From Galeopsis tetrahit (taxonomy: Eukaryota > Streptophyta > Magnoliopsida > Lamiales > Lamiaceae): a stretch of DNA of 64,000 nucleotides. The notes under the pieces were generated by a model. The model ran no database searches. It was not told the DNA's origin and saw nothing but the letters and a program-made list of their open reading frames with translations. Location: NCBI GenBank assembly GCA_963675135.1, contig OY776120.1, forward strand, positions 58,338,063 to 58,402,062. The letters are read 5' to 3'. The translations under genes were made by a program, and so were the position numbers. The stretch's first letter is position 1, and every line of letters starts with the position of its first letter. This document shows, in pieces, positions 10,078-23,100 of this stretch.

Positions 10078-10905
10078 TGAAAGTGTGCGTGTTTAGTAAA
10101 ACAAGACTGATGCTACACTCAATGTAACACTGAGTCGATTACAAAATATCAGAATACGAATAGCGGAAGACTTTAAAGAATGAAAACACAAAGACATAGA
10201 AATAACTTTTTAACATAGATTTTAATTTAAAATCTATGCGAGCCTCATGGCTAAACTTTCACTAATTAATATGTGAATACAAAGGGTGTGTGAACAAATA
10301 TTCACAACGGAAATAAGACTTGATAATTAATCTAGTCTAAAGATGGCTTAAGTGTAAAAATTACACTACCAAAAACTAATCTAACTCTATGATCTATCAA
10401 TCAAAGAAGTATAGAAAAGTCTATGTTGTACAGGAAGTTTGGACTCTTCGACACAACGACAAGATCATGTCAATGACAATTAATTCCTAACAGGATGAAC
10501 GCTAGTTTAGGACTTAAAGAATGACACTTCGTTTGTTGGATGATGAACACGGTTCTGCTCTATTTATAGGCGTGAATATGGAGCCTAGAACCTTCATCCA
10601 TGATCTCCTAAAATTTAGGATCTCGTTCCTTCTTTTTCTCCCAACTGCCTTCTAGGTTCTTCCAGCCAGTTCTGGACGTTTTTCAAAGCAACCACATGAT
10701 CTAAATAATTCTGCAACCTTCCAAAACCTTCCAGTCTGGAACCGTGTAGAATATTATAGATCTTCAACCTGCGATGTTACAACATCCAAAGCAGCATTAG
10801 CTAGAAAACAAAATTTAGACTTAGGAAAAATAAGAAAGGTCGAATTAAGATGTTGTAGCCTTGTGTGATAACATCTTCGATAACATCACCAAGTCTTCAA
10901 CATCA
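10078..10905 (-). repeat. 3' LTR of copia element 1
   Basis: It starts TGAAAGTGTGCG and ends CTTCAACATCA on the plus strand (TG...CA), 828 bp. Positions 10078-10580 match 19688-20195 nearly base for base apart from small indels, including a 15-bp duplicate of CACTCAATG in the other copy and AATTTAAAATCT missing there. Confidence 0.9.
10560..10569 (-). promoter_or_regulatory. TATA box in the 3' LTR
   Basis: The complement reads CTATAAATAG, a near-ideal plant TATA box. The equivalent in the 5' LTR is at 20175-20184. Transcription would run leftward. Confidence 0.6.
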
Positions 10906-10920
10906 ATAATCTCCCCCAAT
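10906..10920 (-). other. Polypurine tract of copia element 1
   Basis: The plus-strand ATAATCTCCCCCAAT reads ATTGGGGGAGATTAT on the minus strand, directly ahead of the 3' LTR. This is the expected plus-strand DNA priming site. Confidence 0.8.
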
Positions 10921-11562
10921 TTGACCTTTCTGCTACAGCACACCTGATGTACATATGTAAACATATATAAACCAGTTTTATATACATGCTAGAGTATTAC
11001 CATCATATCCATGTACTAGTCAAGTCAACACCTGTTGTAGCATATGATCAAATAGTGAAAGAAACAAGAAAATATACAAGACTAAGTAGTGTTAGTACTC
11101 TGAATACTAAGTAGAACACTTGTCCTAATAATATCTTCCAAAAATAATATGAGTAAGTAATATACTCATTTAACACAACCTGTTTAAAAGTGAAAAAATC
11201 AGAGCTAAACGGGAATAATGAAACAAGTCATAATCAGAGTAATGTGAAGAGAAAATAAAATCAAAGTAAAACAAATTCCTATCAACTAATATAATATCAG
11301 AGCTCTAAAAAATAATATCAGAGCATAAAGAGAAGTCTAAGTTCAAAATAAACTATAAACTACTGAGTTTGTAAAACTTAACAAAACAAACTGTCAATCA
11401 GAGCTATAAGACAGAGGTAAAAGAAATTAAATCAGTGTATCAGAGTATATGATCATAAGGTAAAATAAAACAGTGAGGCAGAATGCATCATTTGCTGTAA
11501 CAACAGCTGCAGCAACAAAAATCTGCACATTGCATCCTTTAAAGTTCAGCCTCCCCCTTTCT
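10921..11562. other. 3' untranslated spacer of copia element 1
   Basis: A-rich and non-coding, with repeated ATCAGAGC words. It lies between the third ORF and the polypurine tract. Confidence 0.6.
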
Positions 11563-13703
11563 TCAAGCATTTCCAGCAGCAAGGTCTAGAAGATCAGCAA
11601 AAACCTGTTCTTCTTCTTCTTCAGGTTGTTCAATCACCATTGTTGCAAAATGTGCAACAACATTGGGACCAGCATCAACATCAACTTCTTCAATTCGAAC
11701 TCCCCCAAACTTAGTGACTCCCTCATTGACTCCAACATCAGGGACTGGTGCAGCAGCAGGTACTCCCCCTGGTGTAGCAGAAAGTTTCTTCATCCAATAG
11801 TCCTTCATGAACTATAGTTCATTGATGGTATCCTGCAAATGAGTTAATTGAGCAAGTATAAAGTCTCTGGAGATTGGAATGTGGCTTGTAGTGTTTGGGA
11901 CATTGGGAGCAGCATTAGGGATTTCTTGTTCAGCTCTTTCAACACCTTGGATAGGGAGATCAACAACTCTATCTCAATTTATCAGCTTACGAGACACTAT
12001 GATTTGAGGAACTCTCCCCTCAACATATCATGTCTATCTCTTTGGTAGTTGTTGTGTCTCAAATAACCATAAATGAGAGTCGGGTAAGACAGATTGCCTT
12101 TGTCAGTTACTGTCCCAGAAAACTTCATCATATGATGAAAAATAGTCATCCCAAGATTTAAGTTTCTCATTACCACAATTCTGTAAAGAAGTATTCCTTG
12201 ACTCATAGTGACCTTTGTGGAGTTTGTGGATGGAATCCAATTATACACAATCAACTTATGCAAAAGTGAATATAAAGAGGTAAGGTTACATGCAAGCATC
12301 ACTTTCTTCCATCTCATTACCCTACCACCTGTAATCGCCTGAGAAATTACATCCATTGAGGGTTCCTCAACCTCCTCAACAGATTCAAGGTGTAAAAAAT
12401 CATTAATCAGCTCGGGTGTAAAAGGAAGATCTCTTTCTCTAAACCTTACAAGTCCATACCACTGAGAAGTTCTTCTACCAATGCTCTTTCTCAAACATGA
12501 ATAAAATTCATAAACCCATGTTGCAACAAATGATTCACCAAACGTAACAGCATGCAACAAATTTCTATCCTCAAGAAATCTAATCAAACCCTTAGAATCA
12601 AAACCAGGCACAGAAATCATACGTTCAATTAAAAACTTTCTCCTTGATAGATTAACTAACCTATCCTCAGATGTTTCCATTTCTACATCAGTTTCAGAAG
12701 TAGGTGTACCTTCATCACCATTAAAGGTGTTCTTAGATTCAGAGTTAGGTTGATCGGATTCATCAGAGCTGTTATCATCAGGGCTTTCATCAGGAACAGA
12801 GGTTGCAACTGGTGCTGGAGCAACTGGAGTAGCATCCTTCTTTTTCTTTGGTTTCATTCCTCTCTTTTTACACAACTCCATTAAAGGGACATTCTCTTCG
12901 TCGGAGCTTTCTTTCTCAGCAGCTTTAGTATCAGCAATCCCTCCATATGAGCTATCATTTTCAGAATCTGTAAAGACCTGAATTGGAGCGTTAGCTACAT
13001 CACCTGCCATGGGCTTCTTCTTTCGTGAACTCTCAGCATAGTTCACCCTCGAAAACACTCTGTTGGACCTCCTCTTTGGTTTCTTCGGGCTCCGCTTTCG
13101 TTTTCCTTTAGCCAAGGATGATTTCAGAGGCATAGGCTCTGACTCAGTTGATTCTGAGAGAGAGGAACCAGTGTGGGTAGAGTCCTTTGCTCTTTTAGGC
13201 TCGGCTTCGGTCATGAGAGTATCATCTTCCTTAGTTGCTTCGGTTGTTTCAGCAACAGGAGCAGCAATCAGAGCGGTTTCAGTTGGGACGGTGGTTTCAG
13301 TGGTTTCGGGAATGATTTCAGGTGTGGTTTCGGGCTCAGTATGGTTTGCAGTTTGGGGTTTTTGTGGTGTAGAGGATGTGGGTTGAATCAGAGTAGGAAT
13401 TTGAGTAGGGAAATTCAATGAAACGTCTCCAACATAAATTTGAGGCATATGCACCGAATTTAAGAGGTTGGAAGAAATATTTTGAATTACTCGTGTAAAC
13501 TCCTCGATTGTTGCATTCTGGAGAATAATAATGGTGGTCAGAGCGGTTAGTGGCGGTGGCAACGGTGTGGCAGTGGTGATCGGAGCGGTGTTTCCGGTGG
13601 ATTGGTTGGAAGACATTGTTGCGAGTAGATGCAGTGGGTTCGAAGAAGTTGAGGACTGAGTGTTTTCAGCTGGGGAAGATGAAGTGATTCCCATATTTCT
13701 CAT
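11563..13703 (-). pseudogene. Third, 'env-like' ORF of Sirevirus-like element 1
   Basis: The start is MRNMGITSS at 13703. About 380 residues are Ser/Thr/Pro/Glu-rich and disordered, with a basic cluster KGKRKRSPKKPKRRS. A compact domain follows (KFLIERMISVPGFDSKG, WVYEFYSCLR, FTPELINDFLHL) resembling the 'putative plant transposon protein' family (PF20167-like). A frameshift near 12000 moves the C-terminus to another frame. That frame has two stops (TGA near 11968, TAG near 11815) before the acidic end QPEEEEEQVFADLLDL at 11563. No signal peptide or membrane segment is evident, so the name refers to position only. Function is unknown; disordered tail plus globular domain is also seen in the third ORFs at 50568-55200 and 57589-62310. 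Confidence 0.7.
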
Positions 13704-14635
13704 TTTAAATCCCTTAAAATAGAATGGTCAGTGCACAAGAAAGTGGGTGCACAGTTCGAAACAAACAATTGCAATTTGTACTTCTAGAAAATTTCAGCTC
13801 ACACAATTCGATTTACACTGATGAATTAAACATATGCTCACGAGAGGATTTTATAGAGTATAGAATGGAAGTTATTAAAATGTCCCACCACTTAAAAAAA
13901 TTCTGGAATAAAATTGCATGATCAGATAGTGATACCTTAATTTTCGGTCAAGAAGAATAAAATGGGTATCCCATATTAGATCATGGTGTTAGTGGATAAA
14001 ATTGCAGATTAATTAATTAAATAAATTAGCTCAAAATTAATTAAATAAATTGCATGACCTGGAAAACAAAAAAAACGTGGGTTAGTATCCTCCATTTAAT
14101 AAAATAAATTCCAGAAAATTAATTAAATGATTTCAACTAATAAAAATAAATTCAAATCTTTTGATGTTGTACTCAAGACATTTATAAATACACCTCAACA
14201 CGGTTTTTACATGAATTTGCTTCATTTGTGTTGCACCTTATATTTTTCTTTTCTTTTCGTGTTGTAGCACCTAGTTCATATTGATCCATTTTTCTAGAAG
14301 AGTGCATCGTAGTAGCGAACTCCGTGTCCCATAATTACTCAATGGATTATGAACATATTGATGTATTTGTTAATCACCTTTTGAAAAGAAGGCATCGTAG
14401 TAGTCAACTCCGTGCTCCATAGTTACTCAGTGATTTAACTACATCTTTTAGTATGCTAATAACATTCTTTTTATATGCATTTGAGAGGTGTAAAATCGTG
14501 TCTATTTTTGTACCACAAATTTCAGATTAAAAAATATCTTACAAAGGAATTATTTAACGAATCATGGAATAAATTAAATCAATCAGGATTACACTTACCC
14601 TTGATGTTGTTACAAATGCTATCCATCTTGGATTT
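13704..14635. other. Spacer between pol and third ORF, with a ~50-bp direct repeat
   Basis: Non-coding. A segment with GCATCGTAGTAG then AACTCCGTG occurs at about 14296-14352 and again at about 14386-14437. Two such copies with a 90-bp period suggest a retained regulatory or recombination-generated duplicate. Confidence 0.5.
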
Positions 14636-17600
14636 TTAGGTTGTGCACATACCCAAGAGATTTCTCAAAAATGAGAATCTCTCATGGTCAAGAGCCTTAG
14701 TGAATATATCTGCAAATTGATTTTCAGTGGGAACATATTCTAACTTCACAATACTTTTCTCTACTAAATCTCTTATGAAATGATGTCTAATGCTTATGTG
14801 TTTAGTCAAAGAGTGTTGTACTGGATTTTTAGAAATGTTGATTGCACCTGTGTTATCACGAAAAACAGTTAATGTGTCACTTTCTAAGCTATAATCATTG
14901 AACATCTTACTCAACCATAGGAGTTGTGTACAACAACTGCCTGCAGTAATGTATTCGAATTCGGCTGTAGATTGTGAGACACAATTTTGCTTCTTGTTGT
15001 GCCACGACACAAGATTGTTTCCCATGTAGAAACATCCTCCACTCGTGCTTTTCCTATCATCTATATCTCCTGCCCAGTATGCATCACTATATCCAACTAG
15101 TGTACTACTTGTATCCTTTGTGTACCAAATCCCAAGTTCACTTGTACCTGTAATATATCTTATGATTCTCTTCACTGCATTCAGGTGAGATTCCTTAGGG
15201 TTCGATTGGTACCTTGCACAAACACAAACACTATACATAATAACTGGTCGACTAGAGGTTAGATAAAGCAAACTTCCTATCATAGATCTATACAATGTTG
15301 GATCAACATCTTTTCCAGCACAGTTTTAAAGTGGATCCCATATGAGTTTTCATGCTTTTTGAATTTTCAAGACCAAACCTTTTAACCAAGTTCTTAGCGT
15401 ACTTACCTTGTGAGAAGAATATTCCATCTTTGCATTGTTTGATTTGAAGACCTAGAAAATAATTCAAGTCTCCAACCATACTCATTTCAAATGTTGTAGC
15501 CATTGCTTTAACAAATTGGTTTAACATATTATCACACGTTGAACCAAACACAATGTCATCAACATAAATTTGTGCAATTAACATATCTTCTCCAGATTGC
15601 TTTATGAACAAAGTTCTATCGGCTTCTCCTCTAATAAAACCAAATTCCAAAAGAAAGTCAGTAAGCCTACCATACCATGCTCTAGGAGCCTGTTTAAGAC
15701 CATACAATGCTTTCTTTAGTTTATATACATGATCAGGGTATTGTGGATTTTCAAATCCTTTAGGATGTTCAACATATGCTTCTTCATTCAAAATTCCATT
15801 AAGAAATGCAGCCTTTACATCTATTTGATGAAGTTTAATATCAATAAAACTTTCAATTACTAGTAATAATCTAATAAACTCAATCCTAGCAACAGATGCA
15901 AAAGTTTCATCAAAATCAATACCTTCCACTTGTGTGTAACCTTGTGCAACTAATCTTGCTTTGTTCCTAACAATGTTACCAGACTCATCAGTTTTATTCT
16001 TAAAAATCCATTTAGTTCCAATGACATTATTGTTGTTAGGCCTTGGAACTAATGTTCAGACTTCATTTCTTTCAAACTGATTAAGTTCTTCATGCATAAC
16101 ATTAATCCAATTTTCATCAGTTAATGCTTCATTAACATTTTTAGGTTCAATTTCAGAATAATAGCACTCTGAATTTACTACATTACATATATAAGACATG
16201 CATAATGTTCTTACCACATCTACCTTATTGGCTCTTACTTTGCCTCTTGTTTGCACTCCAACTGTAGCATCACCTATGATCTGGTTAGATGGATGACTTT
16301 TATCAATCCTTGAAGAAATATTCCTTTTGGGAACATACTAATTATTCTGTGTAGATCCTGTTGAATTTTCTGTCGATTTTGTTCCAGATGTTGTAACATT
16401 AGGAGAAACATTTTCAGTTCTCAGAGAATCTCCAGAATTTTCAGTAACCTCTGAAACAACTTCTTCTTCATTTCCATCTGTAAGACCTTTATCATCATCA
16501 AACACAACATTAACAGATTCTTGAACAATGTTATTCCTAAGGTTATAAATTCTATAAGGTTTACTATTTCTAGAATAGCCTAAGAAGAAACCTTTATCAC
16601 TTTTAGAATCAAACTTATGAAGTTGATCCTTATCATTTAGAATATAACACACACAACCAAATACATGAAAATACTTCACATTTGGTTTTCTATTGTTCAA
16701 AATCTCATAAGGTGTTTGATTAAACCAGATCGAATATAAACTATATTAGTGATATGACATGCTGTATTCAATGCTTCAGCCCAAAATCTTTTAGCAAGAC
16801 TTTTAGAAGTAAGCATGACTCTTGCCATTTCCTGTAGAGTTATATTCTTTCTTTCAGCAATTCCATTTTGTTGTGGAATTTTAGGAGATGAAAATTCTTG
16901 CATTATACCTTTCTTTTCACAAAAATCTGTAAACATGCTATTTTCAAATTCTCTACCATGATCAGTTCTAATCTTGCTAACTTTCAAGTTAAACACATTT
17001 TTGAACCTCTTGTAAAGAACTTTAAAAGCATTAAATGTTTCAGATTTATCTTTTAAGAATTCTATCCAGGTAAACCTAGAGTAATCATCTACCACAACAA
17101 GTGAATACCTTTTTCCTCCAATGCTTTCAGTTTCCATATGACCCATTAAATCTATGTGCAGCAATTCAAAACAACGATGTGTAGAACAATGTGATAACAT
17201 TTTGTGCGACACTCTTACCTGCTTACCTTTCTGGCATGATCCACATACATTGGTTTTGTCAAACTTCAAGTTTGGTAATCCATTCACAGCTTCAGCATTG
17301 ACTAGCTTCTTCAATGATCTATAATTTGCATGACCCAATCTTTGATGCCATAAGACATTTTCATTATATTTTGACAAATTACACACATTGTTTGTTCCAA
17401 TAAGATAACAATTGTCAGCTGACCTAGTACCAGTCATTAAACATTCATCATCTTTATCAAGAACATAACATGAATCTTTGTCAAATTTTACATGCAAATT
17501 ATCATCACACAATTGACTTATACTAATTAAATCAGCAAGCAAGCCATCAACATGCGAGACATTCTTAAGCTTAGGAAAACCTTTAACATTTAAAGTTCCT

Positions 17601-18361
17601 TTTCCAATGATTTTTCCTTTTGAACCTCCACCATATGTAACATATCTACCATTTACAGTAGCATAATCAGATAAGTAGTCAATTTGTCCTGTCATATGTC
17701 TAGAACAACTACTATCAAAATACCATAGACCAAGTAAACATGCTTTCAAAGAAGTGTGGACTGTATTACACGTAACATCATGTTTCTTTTTCCAAGTAGA
17801 TTTTGAGAAATGTTTCTTCGAATGTGACAACTTTTTAGGTAACAATTTCTCATTAGCAAAATCTTTCTTCATTTTCAAACAGTAAAGACGAATATGACCT
17901 AATTTAGAACAATAATGGCAAACAAATAACCTTTTAAAAGTTTTAGTCTTGTGAGGTTTTGTTTGTGCTGATGCTTCAACATATGTTTTAGCATTAGCCT
18001 TCACAAACTTCACTGGATTTTCAAAATTTTTAGAAATAGATGCAATTTCACCATCATAACCTAAACCATGATTGTTAGATTTACCAAATACCAAAACATC
18101 ATTCATATCAGAAGAACTCTTTTCATATTTTCTGAAACTTAAGGTAGAACTTTTCAATTCTTCCTTTAATTTGTAGAGTTCTAAATCTCTTCTGGTAAGG
18201 ATAACTTCTAGTTTGGTAATTGTTCCTTTCAAATCCTCATTCTCTTTATTCAAAGAATCAAGAGTGAGTTTCTGAGAGTTCCAATCCTCCAACAACTTCT
18301 GGTATTTAGAATCTTCTGTCCTTATTCCTGTATCATCAATAAAACCATTAAAACAGTTCAA
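14636..18361 (-). pseudogene. Copia pol (zinc knuckle, protease, integrase, RT, RNase H), decayed
   Basis: Numbering residues from 18361: a coiled-coil-like stretch at 20-75; zinc knuckle CHYCSKLGHIRLYC at 148-161; protease WYFDSSCSRHMTG at 213-225 (family motif DSGC/A, here DSSC); GAG_pre-integrase LWHQRLGH near 338; integrase with D404, D467 and E503 (35 residues between the last two). A frameshift near 16700 leads to the integrase tail and linker. Stops follow at 16338 (TAG) and 16056 (TGA in EV-stop-TLVPRP, normally Trp). Reverse transcriptase has FDVKAAFLNG-like DVKAAFLNG and YVDDIVFG (15303-15929). Another frameshift at about 15300 precedes RNase H (14636-15295) with KSTSGGCF and a DIFTKAL end. 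Non-functional. Confidence 0.92.
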
Positions 18362-18379
18362 ATCTGGGTGATTTTGACT

Positions 18380-19598
18380 TCATGTTGTTTCTAATGTTGT
18401 AACATCCAATTCAACATCAGAGTCTGTTTTATCCAGATCATCATCTAGAGAGTCATCATAATCAATCTGAGTATGAAAAGCAAATTCAATTTCTTTTGAT
18501 TTGACATATTCATCATCCGAATCATCACTCAAGGTAGCACTAAAATTCAATTTTTGCTTGAGTCTGGTATTGGCACATTCATTTGCATAATGGCCATATC
18601 CAGAACATGCATTGCATTGAACTGATTTTCTATATTCAGGATCATACCTTGGTTTACCTTCACTTTGTGATAGTCTCGGTGGAAATTGACTCATTCTCTT
18701 CTCTGGTTGTGGTGTTGATGTGTTGATTTGGATCTTTGGCTGAATATTCCCTTTGGATCTGTTCATTGTTTTCTTCAAAAACTTGTTAAAATGCTTAGTG
18801 AGAAAGGCCATGTGGTCTGGATTGTCATAACATAGGTCCATCACATCATCATCTGAATCAACTTCAGTGATAATTAGCTGTATTTTAGAACCTTGTGATG
18901 TCTCTCCTTTAAAAACAACCACCTTTTTATCATCTTTATTTTCATCAAATTGAGTAGTGTTCATCTCATAAGTTTTAAGAATACTTACTAGCTCATTTTG
19001 ACTCAATTTATCAGTATCTTTAGCCTCTTCTATAACACATATTTTTGCATCAAATTTTTTAGGAACTGAACGCAAAATTTTATGAACTACTCTCACATTA
19101 ATTTGAAATAGGATCACCAAGAGAATGTGATTCATTGACAATCTCACTTAAACGTTCATTATAAGATGATATGGTCTCATCTTCCCTCATTCGGAGATTC
19201 TCAAATTTAGTCCCTAGCATTCGAAGTTTTGTTCTTCGAACACTATCCGAACCTTCACAATGCTCTTGTAATCTATCCCAATCTTCTTTAGATGTTGAAC
19301 AATTAGAAATGATTTTAAACATAGAAATATCAATAGAAGTAAAAATAGCATTTAAAGCTTTAGAATTAAACCCTGCTGTTGTTATCTCGTCAACTGTCTA
19401 ATGAACTTCCTTCTCGAGTTGAACTTCACTGTCTTCATCTACTGGAGTTTTCGATGCATCCCAACCTGTAAGTACTATCCTCCATGCACGTTCATCAATA
19501 GACTTGATATACATGCACATCTTAGGTTTCCAATATGCATAATTTGTACCATCTAAAACGGGTGGCCTAAGTGCTGTAGAGATGTGATGTGTTTCCAT
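18380..19598 (-). pseudogene. Copia gag (UBN2-type) with CCHC zinc knuckle, decayed
   Basis: I chose METHHIST at 19598 as start; an upstream in-frame Met is at 19631. The nucleocapsid precursor begins RPPVLDGTNYAYWKPKM, the usual copia gag entry motif. A TAG at 19398 and a frameshift near 19110 interrupt it; after the shift the frame carries RVVHKILRSVPKKFD and the zinc knuckle CNACSGYGHYANEC near 18590. An acidic Asp-rich tail ends in TGA at 18380, beyond which the frame runs directly into the pol segment. It would form the cytoplasmic virus-like particle; this copy cannot. Confidence 0.88.
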
Positions 19599-19673
19599 TT
19601 TTGCAAAGACACAATAAATACTAGAACACACTAATTAAAAACAAGGATCTAAACCTAGTGACGTCAGGCTTTG

Positions 19674-19685
19674 GCTCTGGTGCCA
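19674..19685 (-). other. Primer-binding site of copia element 1
   Basis: The complement reads TGGCACCAGAGC, two nucleotides inside the LTR boundary at 19688. It matches the common copia initiator-Met PBS TGGTATCAGAGC at 10 of 12 positions. Confidence 0.75.
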
Positions 19686-19687
19686 AC

Positions 19688-20195
19688 TGAAAGTGTGTGT
19701 GTTAAGTAAAACAAGACTGATGCTACACTCAATGTTAGAACACTCAATGTAACACTGACTCGATTACAGAATATTAGAATACGAATAGCGGAAGACTTTA
19801 AAGAATGAAAACACAAAGACACATAAATAACTTTTTAACATAGATTTTAAATGCGAGCCTCATGGCTAAACTTTCACTAATTAATATGTGAATACAAAGG
19901 GTGTGTGAACAAATATTCACAACGGAAATAAGACTTGATAATTAATCTAGTCTAAAGATGGCTTAAGTGTAAAAATTACACTACCAAAAACTAATCTAAC
20001 TCTATGATCTATCTATCAAAGAAGTATAGAAAAGTCTATGTTGTACAAGAAGTTTTGACTCTTCGGCACAACGACAAGATCATGTCAATGAGAATTAATT
20101 CCTAACAGGATGAACGCTAGTTTAGGACTTAAAGAATGACACTTCGTTTGTTGGATGATGAACACGGTTCTGCTCTATTTATAGGCGTGAATATG
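19688..20195 (-). repeat. Truncated 5' LTR of copia element 1
   Basis: Matches 10078-10580 and stops after GAATATGGA at about 20195. The remaining ~325 bp of the LTR (as at 10581-10905) is absent and is not found beyond the adjoining element. Confidence 0.88.
20175..20184 (-). promoter_or_regulatory. TATA box of the 5' LTR, copia element 1
   Basis: The complement is CTATAAATAG. With the upstream part of the LTR missing, the promoter is probably disabled. Confidence 0.6.
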
Positions 20196-23100
20196 GACCC
20201 ACTGCTCTACTGCAGCATACACCCCCAAATATGGTAAATACACCCCCACATCTACACACCCACTCCACTACTACATACACCCCACCCTGCTGGTACATAC
20301 ACCACATCCGCCCACTCTGCTATTTCACAAATCCCCTACCGCCCCTGGATCTTGGACTCCGAGGCCTCTCATCATATCACAACTCACCCCCATAATTTAT
20401 CTGTTTCCTCTCCATATTCTAGCTCGGATGATGTCGTCATCGGTGATGGTAACGGTTTGCAAATTTCGCATATTTATTCCTTGTCGTTTCCTCATGTTAA
20501 TATGATAAAATTCTCAAACGTCCTTGTTTTCCCACAAATGGCAAAAAACCTTATCTCTGTTTCAACCTTGTGTCGAGATAATGATGTTAACATTATTTTT
20601 GGTTCTACTTATTTTCAGGTGCGGGATGGCAATACGGGGACCATTCTCCCCACGGGGAGTCGCGTGGATAATCTCTACGTATGGACGACTCAAGCGTCTC
20701 TTAACCCCACAACCTCCTTCTCGGAAAAATAACCATCACCCATATGGCATGCTCGTCTAGGTCATCCGTCCTCCAAAATCATTTCTCATACCTTATCCAA
20801 GTATAGCTTACCTATCACGAACTTAAAACTGCATTATTGTGATTCTTGCAAGTGTAGTAAAAGTCATAAACTTCCTTTTTACGATTCAAGCATTATATCC
20901 AGTTCCCCTCTTGAGGTTTTTTATTCTGATGTGTGGTCGTCCCCTGTCCTGTCAACTGAAGGCTTCAAATACTATGTCATTTTTGTTGACCACTTTAGCA
21001 AATACATATGGCTCTACCCCCTAAAACGTAAGTCCGATGTACTTTCCACATTTATCCCCTTTAAAAATATAGTGGAAAACTTTTATAACACCAAAATCAA
21101 AACCCTTTATTCTGACAATGGAGGAGAGTTCATTGCTCTTCATTCTCTCCTTCAAACTCATGGCATATCTCATCTCACAACTCCTCCCCACACCCTTGAA
21201 CACAATGTCATGTCTGAATGTCGTCACAGACATGTTGTTGATACTGCCTTAACCCTTTTACATCATGCCTCCATGCCCCTTACATATTAGCCTCATGCAG
21301 TTTATGTTGCTACCTATATTATAAACCGTCTACCAAAACCCAATCTTAACATGTTGTCCTCATATCAATACCTCCTAAAACAAACTCCCAACATAGCCAA
21401 ACTTAGAGTTTTTGGTTGCTTATGTTATCCTTGGCTCCGTCCCTACACTTCCCATAAATTAGACCATAGATCCACTCCCCGTGTCTTCATTGAATACTCT
21501 CCTACCCAAACTGCTTATCTTTGTCTTGACTTAAAAACCAACAAAATATATACCTCTCGTCATGTTCACTTTATAGAAAATGTATTTCCTCTAGCCACTC
21601 CTAAAACTGCTCCTGATACACCCCCAATTTAGTAAATACACCCACCGTTTTAGTAAATACACCCCCTGCCTACCAAAAAACCCTACTGTTATGCTCTTTC
21701 CACCACCCACTCTGATTAGTACCCCCTCCCTTACCTACTGATCCTGCCCCACCCCAACATTTACAAATACACCCCCTCCCTAAAATATACCTCCTCTCAA
21801 CGTCAACTCATCACCCCCACCACGACCGCACCATGCACCTCTTGTTTCACTAAATACACCCACCAGCCCCCTACACAGCCCCGTTGCACCCCCTGTTAAG
21901 ATTAATACACCCCACAGCCCACCATCCTGCCTTGTTGCACCCCCACCTCACTAAGTACACACACTCACCTCTTCGCCTCGAGTCGCCAGATACTCCCCTA
22001 TCGCCATCCCCACCGGCCTTCCAAGGCACTCGAATGGTTACTCGAGCTGAAAACAGAATCTTCAAACCCAATTCGAGGTATGGTCTTATAAGTACTTTAT
22101 CTTCTGATACTGAACCTAACTGCGTCTCTCAGGCATTAAAAGATGAACGATGGAGGGAGGCCATGTCATCTGAATTTAATGCCCTTCCGCATCAAACGGA
22201 AACCGAACGGGTCCTTAGATAAATTCAAAGCTCGACTTGTGGCCAAAGGCTTTCACCAACGCCCCTGAGTTGATTTTTCAGAAACGTTTAGTCCTGTGGT
22301 CAAACCAGTAACCTTTCGAGAAGTCCTGTGTATTGCAGTCACTCAAAATTGGCCACTTCGACAGTTTGATGTGAACAATGCCTTTCTTCATAATTCCCTC
22401 TCTGATACAGTCTACATGGCTCAACCTCCTGGTTTTATTGATAAGACGTTTCCATCCTATGTTTGCAAATTACAAAAATCCATTTACGGTTTGAAACAGG
22501 CTCCCCGTACTTGGTATTATGCACTTAGGACGTTTTTGGAAGGAATTGGGTTCATTCACACAAAATCCGATGAATCCCTTTTTGTGTACAATAAATTTGG
22601 CATTATTGCATATTTTCTTGTGTATGTTGATGATTTGATTCTCACAGGAAATTCCATTCCCTTCCTTACCCGTGTGGCAACAGATCTTGGTTCAAAATTT
22701 TCAGTTAAAGACTTGGGCCCTCTTTCCTACTTCTTAAGTGTTGAGGTACTTCGTACCAACAACTCCTGCTTTCTCTCTCAGCGAAAGTATGTAGTTGATC
22801 TACTCACTCGATACAATATGGTGGCCTCCAAACCTATTCAGACGCCACTAGCCACCTTTGCTCGCCTTACACTTCTTGATGGGACTCCTCATGCGGATGC
22901 CACTCAATATCGACAAATACTTGGCAGTCTTTAATATCTTCAACTCACGAGACCCAACATTGCTTTTGCTGTTCACAAGTTATGTCAATTTATGCATGCT
23001 CCAACTGTCACTTATTGGGGAGCTGCCAAAAGCCTACTTAGGTACTTAAATGGAACAAGAGATGTTGGAATCACACTACGACCTACTACCTCCTCCTCTC

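Larger units (their letters stand above)
10078..20195 (-). mobile_element. Sirevirus-like Ty1/copia retrotransposon 1 (5' LTR truncated)
   Basis: On the minus strand the order is partial 5' LTR (20195-19688), PBS, gag, pol, a third ORF, PPT and 3' LTR (10905-10078). A second zinc knuckle at the start of pol, the integrase-RT-RNase H order and a large extra ORF between RNase H and the 3' LTR fit the Sirevirus (SIRE1/Maximus) lineage. Frameshifts and stops in every ORF show it is old. The 5' LTR stops at about 20195 where another copia element begins, so the outer target duplication is lost. Confidence 0.85.

Noticed and set aside
13063..13421. Plus-strand frames of 107 and 82 codons
   Set aside because: Shadows of the Ser/Thr/Glu-rich third ORF of copia element 1 on the opposite strand.
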